6,116 bases of DNA from Clostridiales bacterium (GCA_022791355.1 JAAVYX010000199.1:1-6116); one strand, 5' to 3'. Counted from the stretch's first letter, positions 1 to 5,146 are shown. Numbers and translations: made by a program. The notes: generated by a model from the letters alone, not told the origin.

Positions 1-39
1 GAATATGACGGCAATTCCGATTTTTCAAACTGCCCCTAA
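1..39 (+). CDS. Possible C-terminal end of an unidentified gene (partial)
   Basis: Reading frame 1 from the left edge gives EYDGNSDFSNCP followed by a TAA stop at 37-39. The tail is hydrophilic, and an AT-rich spacer begins right after the stop, as expected at a gene end. If real, the gene runs toward spmA (convergent) and most of it lies outside the window. Twelve codons are too few to assign a family, and an open frame this short can occur by chance. I do not recognise it. Confidence 0.3.
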   Translation, partial: EYDGNSDFSNCP

Positions 40-89
40 TTAAAAATAGAAAAAGAAAACAAATTTCCCGCGGTCATCCCAACGACCGC
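37..89 (-). terminator. Weak hairpin plus T-rich tract at the end of spmA
   Basis: On the minus strand, GCGGTC (89-84) pairs with GACCGC (75-70) around an 8-base loop that includes the start of the spmA stop codon. A T-rich stretch (60-37) follows about ten bases later. The 6-bp stem and the gap before the T tract make it a weak intrinsic terminator at best. It would fit spmA being the last gene of its transcript. Confidence 0.3.
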
Positions 90-670
90 CGCCTTTCCGA
101 GCAAACGGCCAATAGTCGGTTGACCACCTGCCCGGCGATGAGGGCGACGGCCGAGGCCAGCCATACAGCCGGCATAATGTCCATGGGGTTCCCGCTTCCA
201 TACTTGGCCCGCAGACCGGCGATGGTGGTTGGGATGAGCTGGATGGAGGCCGTATTGAGCACCACAAAAGTAATCATATGACGGCTGGCCGTATCCTTGA
301 GAGGATTTTCCTCCTGTAAGCGGCGCATAGCCTCGACGCCGAAGGGAGTGGCCGCGTTTCCCAGTCCCAGCAGGTTGGCCGAAACATTCATGGAAATGGC
401 TCGGGCGGCCGGACCGTTTCTTTGCAGGCCGGGAAAGAGAAAGCCCAGCGCGGGAGACAGGATTTTACTGATGGCGGCGGTAACGCCCGCCTTTTCAGCC
501 ACCCGCATAAGGCCGCCCCAAACCGCCATGACCGCCGCCAGGGTAAGGGCCATTTCCACCGCCGCCCCGCCGCCGCTGTATACCGCGTCGGTCACCTGCT
601 GCATCCGGCCGGTACATGCGCCGAAGAGGATGGACGCCAGAATTAACCCCGCCCAGACGTAATTCATCAT
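74..670 (-). CDS. spmA: Spore maturation protein A (SpmA)
   Basis: This is a 198-residue, strongly hydrophobic membrane protein matching SpmA, about 196 aa in Bacillus subtilis. The family belongs to the nucleoside-recognition/Gate domain group. SpmA works with SpmB in spore core dehydration and heat resistance; its exact biochemical role is unsettled. Visible marks are an N-terminal membrane segment (about residues 4-18), a second hydrophobic stretch (39-55), the conserved region ISMNVSANLLGLGNAATPFG at 92-111, NTASIQLIPTTI at 139-150, and a last hydrophobic segment (167-183) before a basic tail. I chose the ATG at 670 because AGGAGGG (685-679) lies 8 bases upstream. The longer frame starting at 724 has no such site. 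The second ATG (667) is an adjacent alternative. The usual partner spmB does not begin within the 73 bases after the stop. The identification is based on family recognition of the sequence. Confidence 0.9.
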   Translation of the reverse strand: MMNYVWAGLILASILFGACTGRMQQVTDAVYSGGGAAVEMALTLAAVMAVWGGLMRVAEKAGVTAAISKILSPALGFLFPGLQRNGPAARAISMNVSANLLGLGNAATPFGVEAMRRLQEENPLKDTASRHMITFVVLNTASIQLIPTTIAGLRAKYGSGNPMDIMPAVWLASAVALIAGQVVNRLLAVCSERRRSLG

Positions 671-742
671 GTCCAAATCCCTCCTGTAATGCCCAAAAAT
701 AAAGCTTATGAGACACACCGTCACAAATTGGTTGCCATTCCC

Positions 743-771
743 ATATTATGTGGCCGTCTCTTGTATTATAC
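743..771 (-). promoter_or_regulatory. Candidate sigma-E-type promoter for spmA
   Basis: On the minus strand, GTATAAT (771-765) is followed after 14 bases by CATAATAT (750-743). This resembles the mother-cell sigma-E pattern, a -35 like KMATATT and a -10 like CATACANT, with mismatches in both boxes. spm genes of B. subtilis are sigma-E dependent, which gives the match some weight. The predicted transcript would start near 736, leaving a leader of about 65 bases. TATAAT at 770-765 could instead be a sigma-A -10, but no convincing -35 lies at the right distance. Confidence 0.4.
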
Positions 772-804
772 CGCAACAAATTGTAAAAATATGTAATATT
801 TCTA

Positions 805-833
805 TTGACATAATTCGCCCAATGAAGTATGAT
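805..833 (+). promoter_or_regulatory. Sigma-A promoter of the AbrB-family gene
   Basis: TTGACA (805-810), a 17-base spacer, then TATGAT (828-833): a consensus -35, optimal spacing and a -10 with one mismatch. Transcription should begin around 840, giving a leader of about 50 bases before the ATG at 891. The surrounding DNA is AT-rich. AbrB-type proteins bind such DNA, and B. subtilis AbrB represses its own gene, so autoregulation is possible, but no specific operator is evident. Confidence 0.75.
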
Positions 834-890
834 AAGAGCGTTGAATATATACATTCCGCCAAATTTCACCGAAAAACAGGAGGCAGAAAT

Positions 891-1139
891 ATGAAGTCAA
901 TTGGTATTTTGCGTAAAGTTGACGAATTGGGTCGCATTGTTATTCCAAAAGAGCTGCGCAAGAAATTTGGGATTACAGATAACGTGGATTATTTTGAAAT
1001 CTCTGTCGAAGGAGACACCATTCTCTTGAAAAAGTACGCGCCCGGATGTGCGCTCTGCGGCGGTACCGTCGGTTTAGCTGATGTGAACGGACATGATATC
1101 TGCGCCGACTGCCGGGCCAAAATTAAGAATATGGATTAA
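891..1139 (+). CDS. AbrB/SpoVT-family transcriptional regulator with C-terminal zinc knuckle
   Basis: This is an 82-residue protein. Residues 1-48 closely follow the AbrB N-terminal swapped-hairpin DNA-binding domain: KSIGILRKVDELGRIVIPKE at 2-21, then the ELRKKFGI helix and an ISVEGDTILLKKY strand pair (37-49). This fold binds DNA as an intertwined dimer. In Bacillus, AbrB represses stationary-phase and sporulation genes during growth. The C-terminal half differs from B. subtilis AbrB: it carries Cys53-x2-Cys56 and Cys71-x2-Cys74, separated by 14 residues, as in a small zinc knuckle. Similar Cys-containing AbrB-like proteins occur in Clostridia. The ATG at 891 is set by AGGAGG (878-883), 7 bases upstream; the same frame is open farther upstream but lacks a better start. 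The gene is monocistronic, with its own promoter and terminator, and divergent from spmA. Which genes it controls is unknown, so no gene symbol is given. Confidence 0.92.
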   Translation: MKSIGILRKVDELGRIVIPKELRKKFGITDNVDYFEISVEGDTILLKKYAPGCALCGGTVGLADVNGHDICADCRAKIKNMD

Positions 1140-1220
1140 TCGAGCTCTCAGGATCGATTCTCCTTTCAGCCTGACGGAATTTTCAACAGACCTTAAAATA
1201 GCTTAATAATAAGCGGAAAG

Positions 1221-1248
1221 AAGCGGGCTGCAAGCCCGCTTTTCTTTT
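1221..1248 (+). terminator. Intrinsic terminator of the AbrB-family gene
   Basis: AAGCGGGCT (1221-1229) and AGCCCGCTT (1233-1241) form a perfect 9-bp GC-rich stem around GCA. A T-rich run, TTTTCTTTT, spans 1240-1248. It lies about 80 bases past the stop codon of the AbrB-family gene and is a textbook rho-independent terminator. Confidence 0.9.
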
Positions 1249-1274
1249 GCGGATATATAGGCCGCGCGGCCCGC

Positions 1275-1295
1275 AAGCGGTATTTTTCCGCTTTT
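1275..1295 (+). terminator. Second, weaker hairpin-plus-T element
   Basis: AAGCGG (1275-1280) pairs with CCGCTT (1288-1293) around a 7-base T-rich loop and runs into TTTT at 1292-1295. It could act as a backup terminator for the AbrB-family transcript. The stem is only 6 bp and the T run is short, so the case is modest. The perfect palindrome GGCCGCGCGGCC (1260-1271) lies just before it. Confidence 0.35.
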
Positions 1296-1368
1296 GAGCC
1301 GTGCGGCCTGTGAAGTCTGCCGCAGAATTTACAAAAACCGTATGCTTTTCAAGCGCGGCAATTATAGG

Positions 1369-1399
1369 AAAAGGCTGCGCCGGTGGGCGCAGCCTTTTT
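1369..1399 (-). terminator. Terminator of the ilvBNC cluster, probably bidirectional
   Basis: AAAAGGCTGCGC (1369-1380) and GCGCAGCCTTTT (1387-1398) are perfect 12-base complements around a 6-base loop. The GC core is flanked by A and T runs, so it reads as a hairpin plus T tract on both strands. On the minus strand it begins 18 bases after the ilvC stop. It ends the ilv transcript and shields it from transcription coming from the AbrB side. Confidence 0.9.
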
Positions 1400-1416
1400 G
1401 CTGGTATATACGGGGT

Positions 1417-2412
1417 TTATTTCTCGTCGTTCCAGGAATACATCTTGCGCAGCTCGGCGCCCACGGCCTCCAGCTGATGCTCGGAAGCGATCCGGCGGCA
1501 GGCGTTGAAGTGGGAACGGCCCACCTTGTTCTCATTGATCCATTTGCTGGCGAAGGTACCGTCCTGGATCTCCTGGAGGATCCGCTTCATTTCCTTCTTG
1601 GTATCCTCGGTGATCAGACGCTTGCCGGTCTCGTAGTCGCCGAACTCGGCCGTGTCGGAGATGGAATACCGCATCTTACCAAAGCCGCCCTGGTAGATCA
1701 GGTCCACAATCAGCTTCATCTCGTGGATACACTCGAAATAAGCGTTTTCAGGGGCGTAGCCGGCCTCCACCAGGGTCTCAAAGCCGGCCTGCATCAGGGC
1801 GGTAACGCCGCCGCAGAGGACGGCCTGCTCGCCGAAGAGGTCGGTTTCGGTCTCGCACTGGAAGGTGGTCTCCAGCACGCCGGCGCGGGAGCCGCCGATG
1901 CCGGCGGCGTAGGCCAGGCCGATTTCCTGGGCGCGGCCGGTGTAGTTCTGCTGCACGGCGATCAGGCAGGGAACCCCCTTGCCGGCCACATACTCGCTGC
2001 GGACGGTGTGGCCCGGGCCCTTGGGGGCGATCATAAAGACGTCCACATTGGCAGGGGGCTTGATCTGGCCGTAATGGATATTGAAGCCGTGGGCGAAGGC
2101 CAGAGCCTTGCCCTCGGTGAGATGGGGCTCGATATCGCTCTTATAGAGCTCGGCCTGCTTTTCGTCGGGGATGAGGATCATAATCACGTCGGCAGCCTCG
2201 GCGGCCTCGGCGGCCGTGGCCACCTTCAGGCCGGCCTTCTCGGCGGCGGCCCAGGACCGGCTGCCCTTGTACAGACCGACAACGACGTTGACGCCGCTCT
2301 CATGCAGGTTGAGGGCGTGGGCGTGACCCTGGCTGCCGTAGCCAATGACGGCTACCGTCTTACCCTGGAGCAGGTCCAGGTTGCAGTCGCTCTGATAATA
2401 GATTTTCGGCAT
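1417..2412 (-). CDS. ilvC: Ketol-acid reductoisomerase, class I (IlvC)
   Basis: This is a complete 331-residue class I (short-form) ketol-acid reductoisomerase. It converts 2-acetolactate, or 2-aceto-2-hydroxybutyrate, by Mg-dependent alkyl migration and NAD(P)H reduction in valine, leucine and isoleucine synthesis (cytosolic). The N-terminal Rossmann domain shows GYGSQGHAHALNL (24-36) for dinucleotide binding. The beta2-alphaB cofactor loop is GLYKGSRSW (46-54), where Tyr48 takes the place of the more common Arg. His108 (AFAHGFNIHYG) and Lys131 (APKGPGH) follow. The C-terminal helical domain carries the metal and substrate residues Asp191 and Glu195 (TDLFGEQAVLCGG), Glu227 and Glu231 (ECIHEMK), and Ser252 (RYSISDTAEFGDY). 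No key residue is missing. The ATG has GGGAGG (2426-2421) 8 bases upstream. It is the last gene of ilvB-ilvN-ilvC, but the 242-base gap before it leaves room for its own control. Confidence 0.97.
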   Translation of the reverse strand: MPKIYYQSDCNLDLLQGKTVAVIGYGSQGHAHALNLHESGVNVVVGLYKGSRSWAAAEKAGLKVATAAEAAEAADVIMILIPDEKQAELYKSDIEPHLTEGKALAFAHGFNIHYGQIKPPANVDVFMIAPKGPGHTVRSEYVAGKGVPCLIAVQQNYTGRAQEIGLAYAAGIGGSRAGVLETTFQCETETDLFGEQAVLCGGVTALMQAGFETLVEAGYAPENAYFECIHEMKLIVDLIYQGGFGKMRYSISDTAEFGDYETGKRLITEDTKKEMKRILQEIQDGTFASKWINENKVGRSHFNACRRIASEHQLEAVGAELRKMYSWNDEK

Positions 2413-2654
2413 AGTGGATTCCTCCCAAAAAAGATTTGTATAGACTCGCGCGGCAAAACAGGGTTTTCTGCGCCGCCGTGCGGATTTATAGCGGATTTAG
2501 AACGTACTTGCGCAACCCATGATATTGGATAGAAGAAGACCTTTTCGACAGACAAGAAGCTTTTCCGCCGCCATGCTGCCGTATACGCAGGGAAATCCAC
2601 GCTGTACGGCGATAAAAGGGCCATCCGGACAGCCTTCGTCCCGTTGCGCCGTTC
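2413..2654 (-). promoter_or_regulatory. ilvN-ilvC intergenic region with a weak promoter candidate
   Basis: This gap is long for genes in one operon. On the minus strand it holds a weak hairpin near 2636-2615 (AAGGC against GCC-CTT, followed by TTTT) that could attenuate readthrough from ilvN. A poor sigma-A-like pair follows: TTGCGC (2515-2510), 19 bases, TATAAA (2490-2485). Next comes a bulged stem (GCGGC and AAAAC at 2476-2463 against GTTTTGCCGC at 2459-2450), then T-rich DNA and the ilvC ribosome binding site. No T-box motif and no convincing open frame were seen. The individual calls are weak; the case for separate ilvC control rests mainly on the gap length. Confidence 0.3.
2480..2499 (-). 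repeat. Two direct copies of TAAATCCGC, 11-bp period
   Basis: TAAATCCGC occurs on the minus strand at 2499-2491 and again at 2488-2480, separated by TA. The 11-bp period is about one helical turn, so both copies face the same side of the DNA. The second copy overlaps the candidate -10 TATAAA upstream of ilvC. It could be a tandem regulator half-site or a chance duplication. Confidence 0.5.
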
Positions 2655-3197
2655 CTAAAGCGCGGATTCCGATATGTCCATCCGCTGCCGCTTCTGGCTG
2701 CGGGTAACCGTTTCCCCCTTTTCAATAGCGATGGCGCCGGTGCGGACGACCTCCTTGATGCCGTATGGCCGCAGCAGGGACTCCAGCGTCTCGGTGCGCT
2801 CGGCCGTATCGGTAAATTCCAGGGTCAGGGTGGACTTGGAAACGTCCACAATCCGCGCGCTCATGAGCTCGGCGATCTTCATCAGCTCGCTGCGCCGGGA
2901 GGCCGCGAAGCTGACCTTAAAAAAGGTGAGCATACGGCTGATATACTTACCCTCGGCCAATCTCTTAACCTTGATGACCGGAATGACCTTATTGAGCTGC
3001 TTTTCGATCTGCTCCACCGTATACTCCCCGCCCGCGACCACAATGGTAATACGGGAAATAGCCGGATTCTCGGTGACGCCGACGGCCAGAGAATCGATAT
3101 TAAAGCCCCGCCGGGAAAATAAGCCCACCACCTTGGACAGGACGCCGGCATGGTTTTCCACCAGCACCGACAGGGTCGTTTTCATGCTTTGGTCCAT
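2655..3197 (-). CDS. ilvN: Acetolactate synthase small (regulatory) subunit (IlvN/IlvH)
   Basis: This 180-residue regulatory subunit would bind IlvB, stimulate it and normally confer valine feedback inhibition. The N-terminal ACT domain (about 7-80) shows the family signature LVENHAGVLSKVVGLFSRRG (12-31) and FNIDSLAVG (32-40). The C-terminal ALS small-subunit domain (about 87-160) ends with the typical GIKEVVRTGAIAI (146-158). A hydrophilic, charged tail of about 22 residues follows. The ATG at 3197 is preceded directly by an in-frame TAA, so the start is either 3197 or the internal ATG at 3185. The purine-rich stretch upstream (AAGAAAAGAG) is a weak ribosome binding site, so translation may depend partly on coupling to ilvB, whose stop is 66 bases away. 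Valine sensitivity is inferred from the family. Confidence 0.95.
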   Translation of the reverse strand: MDQSMKTTLSVLVENHAGVLSKVVGLFSRRGFNIDSLAVGVTENPAISRITIVVAGGEYTVEQIEKQLNKVIPVIKVKRLAEGKYISRMLTFFKVSFAASRRSELMKIAELMSARIVDVSKSTLTLEFTDTAERTETLESLLRPYGIKEVVRTGAIAIEKGETVTRSQKRQRMDISESAL

Positions 3198-3263
3198 TTA
3201 TACACACTCTTTTCTTGTCTGCCCGCCCCGTCTGCCGGACGGGATAAGGACAGAGAGACGCTT

Positions 3264-4889
3264 TTACAAGGAAGGCTCCTTCTCGTCCACCCGGCATTCC
3301 AACAGGAAGGGCCCGTCGGTGGAAAAAAGGCTTTCTAAGGCGGACGGGGCCTCCTCATCGGAGACAATCCGCCGGCTGGGGATACCGTAGGCCGCGGCCA
3401 GCCGGATAAAGTCGGGGCTGCCGGAAAGGTTCACCCCGCTCTGGCGGCCGCCGTAGCCCTTGTCCTGTAACTCCCGCACCATGCCCAGCCGATGGTTGGT
3501 CATGACGATGATTTTTACATCCAGCCCCTCCTGGCAGAGGGTTCCCAGCTCCATCATTTGCATCTGGAAAGACCCGTCTCCGCAAACGGCCACGACCTGC
3601 CGGCCGGGACAGGCCAGCTTGGCCCCGATGGCCGCCGGAACCGAGTACCCCATGGTGCCCATGCCGCCGGAGGTTAAGAAGCGGCCCCTTTTTACCTGAT
3701 AATGGTTGGCCGACCAGATCTGGTTCTGGCCTACGTCGGCCACTAAAATCGAATCCTCCTCCAGCCGGTCGGACAGCAGCCGGATCAAAGCCTTGGGATT
3801 GACAAGATTGGTGGAAAAATGCCGGGTATAGGGGACCCGCCCGGCCTGGCAGGTCTGAACCCAGTCGTCCGGGCAGCGGATATGAGCGGCTTCCAAGGTC
3901 TCCCCCAGCTTGTCCAGCACCAGCCGCAGATCCCCTACAATGGGAATGGAGGCCGGCATATTTTTGCCGATTTCGGCTGGATCGATATCGATATGTATGA
4001 TTTTGGCGTGGCCGGCCACCTGATCGGGGGCGGCCATGGCCCGGTCGCCCACCCGCGCGCCGCAGAGGATAACAAGGTCGGCCCCATGGATGGCGGCGTT
4101 GGCCCCCTTCAGCCCATGGGTGCCCAGCATCCCCAGGTTGAGGGGATGAGCGGTAGGCAGGGCGCCGATGCCCATCATGGTGCAGACGGCGGGAATCCCC
4201 GTCTGCTCTACAAGCCGCCGGAGGGCCTGAACGGCTCCCGCCGAAAAGACCCCGCCCCCGGCGCAGATCACCGGCCGTTTGGCCTTTTGTATAGCCTCTG
4301 CCGCCCGGCTGATCTGCACCGCGTGGCCCGAAACGCTGGGCTTATAGCCGATAATGTCCACCTTGTCGGGATAACCCGCCCGCTCCAGCCGGTTCTGCTG
4401 GACGTCCACCGGCACGTCGATGAGCACCGGGCCGGGGCGGCCGGTGGAGGCGATATGAAAGGCTTCCCGGAAGACCCGGGGCAGGTCGGCCGTTTGCTTG
4501 ACCAAATAGCTGTGCTTGGTGAAGGGCTCGCAGGCGCCGGTGATGTCGGCCTCCTGAAAAACGTCCCGTCCCAAAAGGTCGCTTCGGACCTGGCCGGTGA
4601 TGGCCACGATAGGAATCGAGTCCATATAAGCCGAGGCGACGGCGGTAATCAGGTTGGTAGCGCCGGGTCCGGAGGTCACCACGCAGACCCCAACCTCCCC
4701 CGAGGCCCGGGCGTAGCCGCTGGCGGCGTGACCGGCGTTTTGCTCCTGCCTGACCAGCACGTGATGAATAGAGCTTTGCAGCAGCGCGTCGTAAAAGGGG
4801 CAGATGGCCGCGCCGGGATAGCCGAACAGCGCCTTTACGCCCTGCTTTTCCAAACATTTTACCATGATTTCCGCACCGGACACGGACAT
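3264..4889 (-). CDS. ilvB: Acetolactate synthase large (catalytic) subunit (IlvB)
   Basis: This 541-residue ThDP-dependent enzyme condenses two pyruvates to 2-acetolactate, or pyruvate with 2-oxobutyrate, at the entry to branched-chain amino acid synthesis. The N-terminal ThDP-PYR domain carries YPGAAICPFYDAL (24-36) and catalytic Glu49 in VRQEQNAGHAA, then TSGPGATN (72-79). The central FAD-binding domain shows GMLGTHGLKGANAAIHGADL (253-272) and CGARVGDRA (276-284). The C-terminal ThDP-PP domain has GDGSFQMQ (437-444) and the metal-binding end TNHRLGMV (464-471), where the first Asn of the usual NN is Thr. The protein ends at VDEKEPSL and lacks the PMVPPG-type tail of many homologs. The ATG at 4889 is chosen because AGAGGGG (4902-4896) lies 6 bases upstream and homology begins there. 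Pairing with ilvN marks it as the biosynthetic type rather than the catabolic AlsS type. Confidence 0.96.
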   Translation of the reverse strand: MSVSGAEIMVKCLEKQGVKALFGYPGAAICPFYDALLQSSIHHVLVRQEQNAGHAASGYARASGEVGVCVVTSGPGATNLITAVASAYMDSIPIVAITGQVRSDLLGRDVFQEADITGACEPFTKHSYLVKQTADLPRVFREAFHIASTGRPGPVLIDVPVDVQQNRLERAGYPDKVDIIGYKPSVSGHAVQISRAAEAIQKAKRPVICAGGGVFSAGAVQALRRLVEQTGIPAVCTMMGIGALPTAHPLNLGMLGTHGLKGANAAIHGADLVILCGARVGDRAMAAPDQVAGHAKIIHIDIDPAEIGKNMPASIPIVGDLRLVLDKLGETLEAAHIRCPDDWVQTCQAGRVPYTRHFSTNLVNPKALIRLLSDRLEEDSILVADVGQNQIWSANHYQVKRGRFLTSGGMGTMGYSVPAAIGAKLACPGRQVVAVCGDGSFQMQMMELGTLCQEGLDVKIIVMTNHRLGMVRELQDKGYGGRQSGVNLSGSPDFIRLAAAYGIPSRRIVSDEEAPSALESLFSTDGPFLLECRVDEKEPSL

Positions 4890-4895
4890 GCTTTT

Positions 4896-4902
4896 CCCCT
4901 CT
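4896..4902 (-). promoter_or_regulatory. Ribosome binding site fixing the ilvB start
   Basis: AGAGGGG lies 6 bases before the ATG at 4889. The frame stays open for another 82 codons upstream, but the earlier in-frame ATGs (4931, 5135) have no comparable site. The one at 5135 also precedes the ilvB promoter. Confidence 0.75.
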
Positions 4903-4906
4903 TTTC

Positions 4907-4951
4907 TCAGGCGGGCCCAAAGCCCGTCCATATTAGCGAAACGGCCGGCAT
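4907..4951 (-). CDS. Possible 14-residue leader peptide upstream of ilvB
   Basis: Within the short ilvB leader an ATG (4951-4949) opens a frame for MPAVSLIWTGFGPA, ending in TGA at 4909-4907, 17 bases before the ilvB ATG. AAGGG (4961-4957) lies 5 bases upstream of the ATG and could serve as a ribosome binding site. The run Val(GTT)-Ser-Leu(CTA)-Ile(ATA) contains all three end products of the pathway, as in leader peptides that sense charged tRNA. The frame overlaps two possible stems: GGCCG (4958-4954) with CGGCC (4947-4943), which puts the ATG in the loop, and CGGGC (4926-4922) with GCCCG (4916-4912). No T run follows, so control, if any, would act on translation or coupling to ilvB rather than classical termination. 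So short a frame could be chance. Confidence 0.35.
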   Translation of the reverse strand: MPAVSLIWTGFGPA

Positions 4952-4972
4952 ATCGGCCCTTCGAATCGATGG

Positions 4973-4989
4973 TATTATTGGTAATAATA
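4973..4989 (-). promoter_or_regulatory. Perfect dyad covering the ilvB -10 and start site
   Basis: TATTATT-ACC-AATAATA has 7-bp arms and overlaps the ilvB -10 hexamer and the expected transcription start. This is a typical repressor operator position. It does not match the CodY or T-box signals I know. AT-rich dyads can arise by chance in such DNA, so the function is inferred. Confidence 0.4.
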
Positions 4990-5012
4990 TAACATTCCCA
5001 ACCTAATGTCAA
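4984..5012 (-). promoter_or_regulatory. Sigma-A promoter of ilvB
   Basis: TTGACA (5012-5007), a 17-base spacer, then TATTAT (4989-4984) gives a consensus -35 and a -10 with one mismatch. Transcription would start near 4977, leaving a leader of about 88 bases, too short for a T-box. A perfect inverted repeat, TAACATT (5017-5011) and AATGTTA (4996-4990), 14 bases apart, brackets the -35 and spacer and is a candidate regulator site. Confidence 0.75.
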
Positions 5013-5020
5013 TGTTAGAC

Positions 5021-5048
5021 TTGACTTTATCCAGTCTTGGGGGATAAT
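5021..5048 (+). promoter_or_regulatory. Divergent sigma-A promoter of the DUF815 gene
   Basis: TTGACT (5021-5026), 16 bases, GATAAT (5043-5048): each box has one mismatch to consensus. TAATAT (5045-5050) with an 18-base spacer is an alternative -10. It points away from the ilvB promoter, and only 8 bases (5013-5020) separate the two -35 hexamers. The transcript would carry a leader of roughly 105 bases, including a possible bulged stem with CTCTC and GAGAG arms near 5094-5116. Confidence 0.6.
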
Positions 5049-5146
5049 ATTATTTTGACATATCTGTAAGACTTTTCCCCCGCGCCGGCGATCCTCTCGG
5101 CAGCTCTTCCGGAGAGAAGGACCGATGCGGGTCAAGCGATTCTGTC

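Noticed and set aside
708..890. N-terminal extension of the AbrB-family protein to the ATG at 708
   Set aside because: The extension would run through the sigma-A promoter (805-833). The ATG at 891 has AGGAGG at the right distance and begins the conserved domain.
1260..1271. Palindrome GGCCGCGCGGCC as a protein-binding site
   Set aside because: It lies between two terminators with no promoter nearby, and self-complementary runs of G and C are expected in GC-rich DNA.
2450..2476. Bulged stem before ilvC as a terminator or riboswitch
   Set aside because: The stem has a 4-base bulge and the next T run begins more than ten bases later, beside the ribosome binding site. It matches no riboswitch pattern I can recognise.
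1294..2532. A 412-codon plus-strand open frame opposite ilvC
   Set aside because: It lies antisense to an unmistakable ilvC, has low-complexity Gly/Ala/Leu-rich content typical of the complement of GC-rich codons, and has no ribosome binding site or recognisable family.
2519..2707. Short open frames in the ilvN-ilvC gap on both strands
   Set aside because: None has a ribosome binding site with a plausible protein. The minus-strand ones overlap ilvC or ilvN in other frames.
3819..5006. A 395-codon plus-strand open frame opposite ilvB
   Set aside because: It mirrors the ilvB coding strand, has no domain or start signal, and runs through the ilvB promoter. It is a shadow of GC-rich codon use.
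4890..5135. N-terminal extension of ilvB to the ATG at 5135
   Set aside because: The extension crosses the ilvB promoter and its translation resembles no acetolactate synthase sequence. The ATG at 4889 has the ribosome binding site and matches where homology starts.
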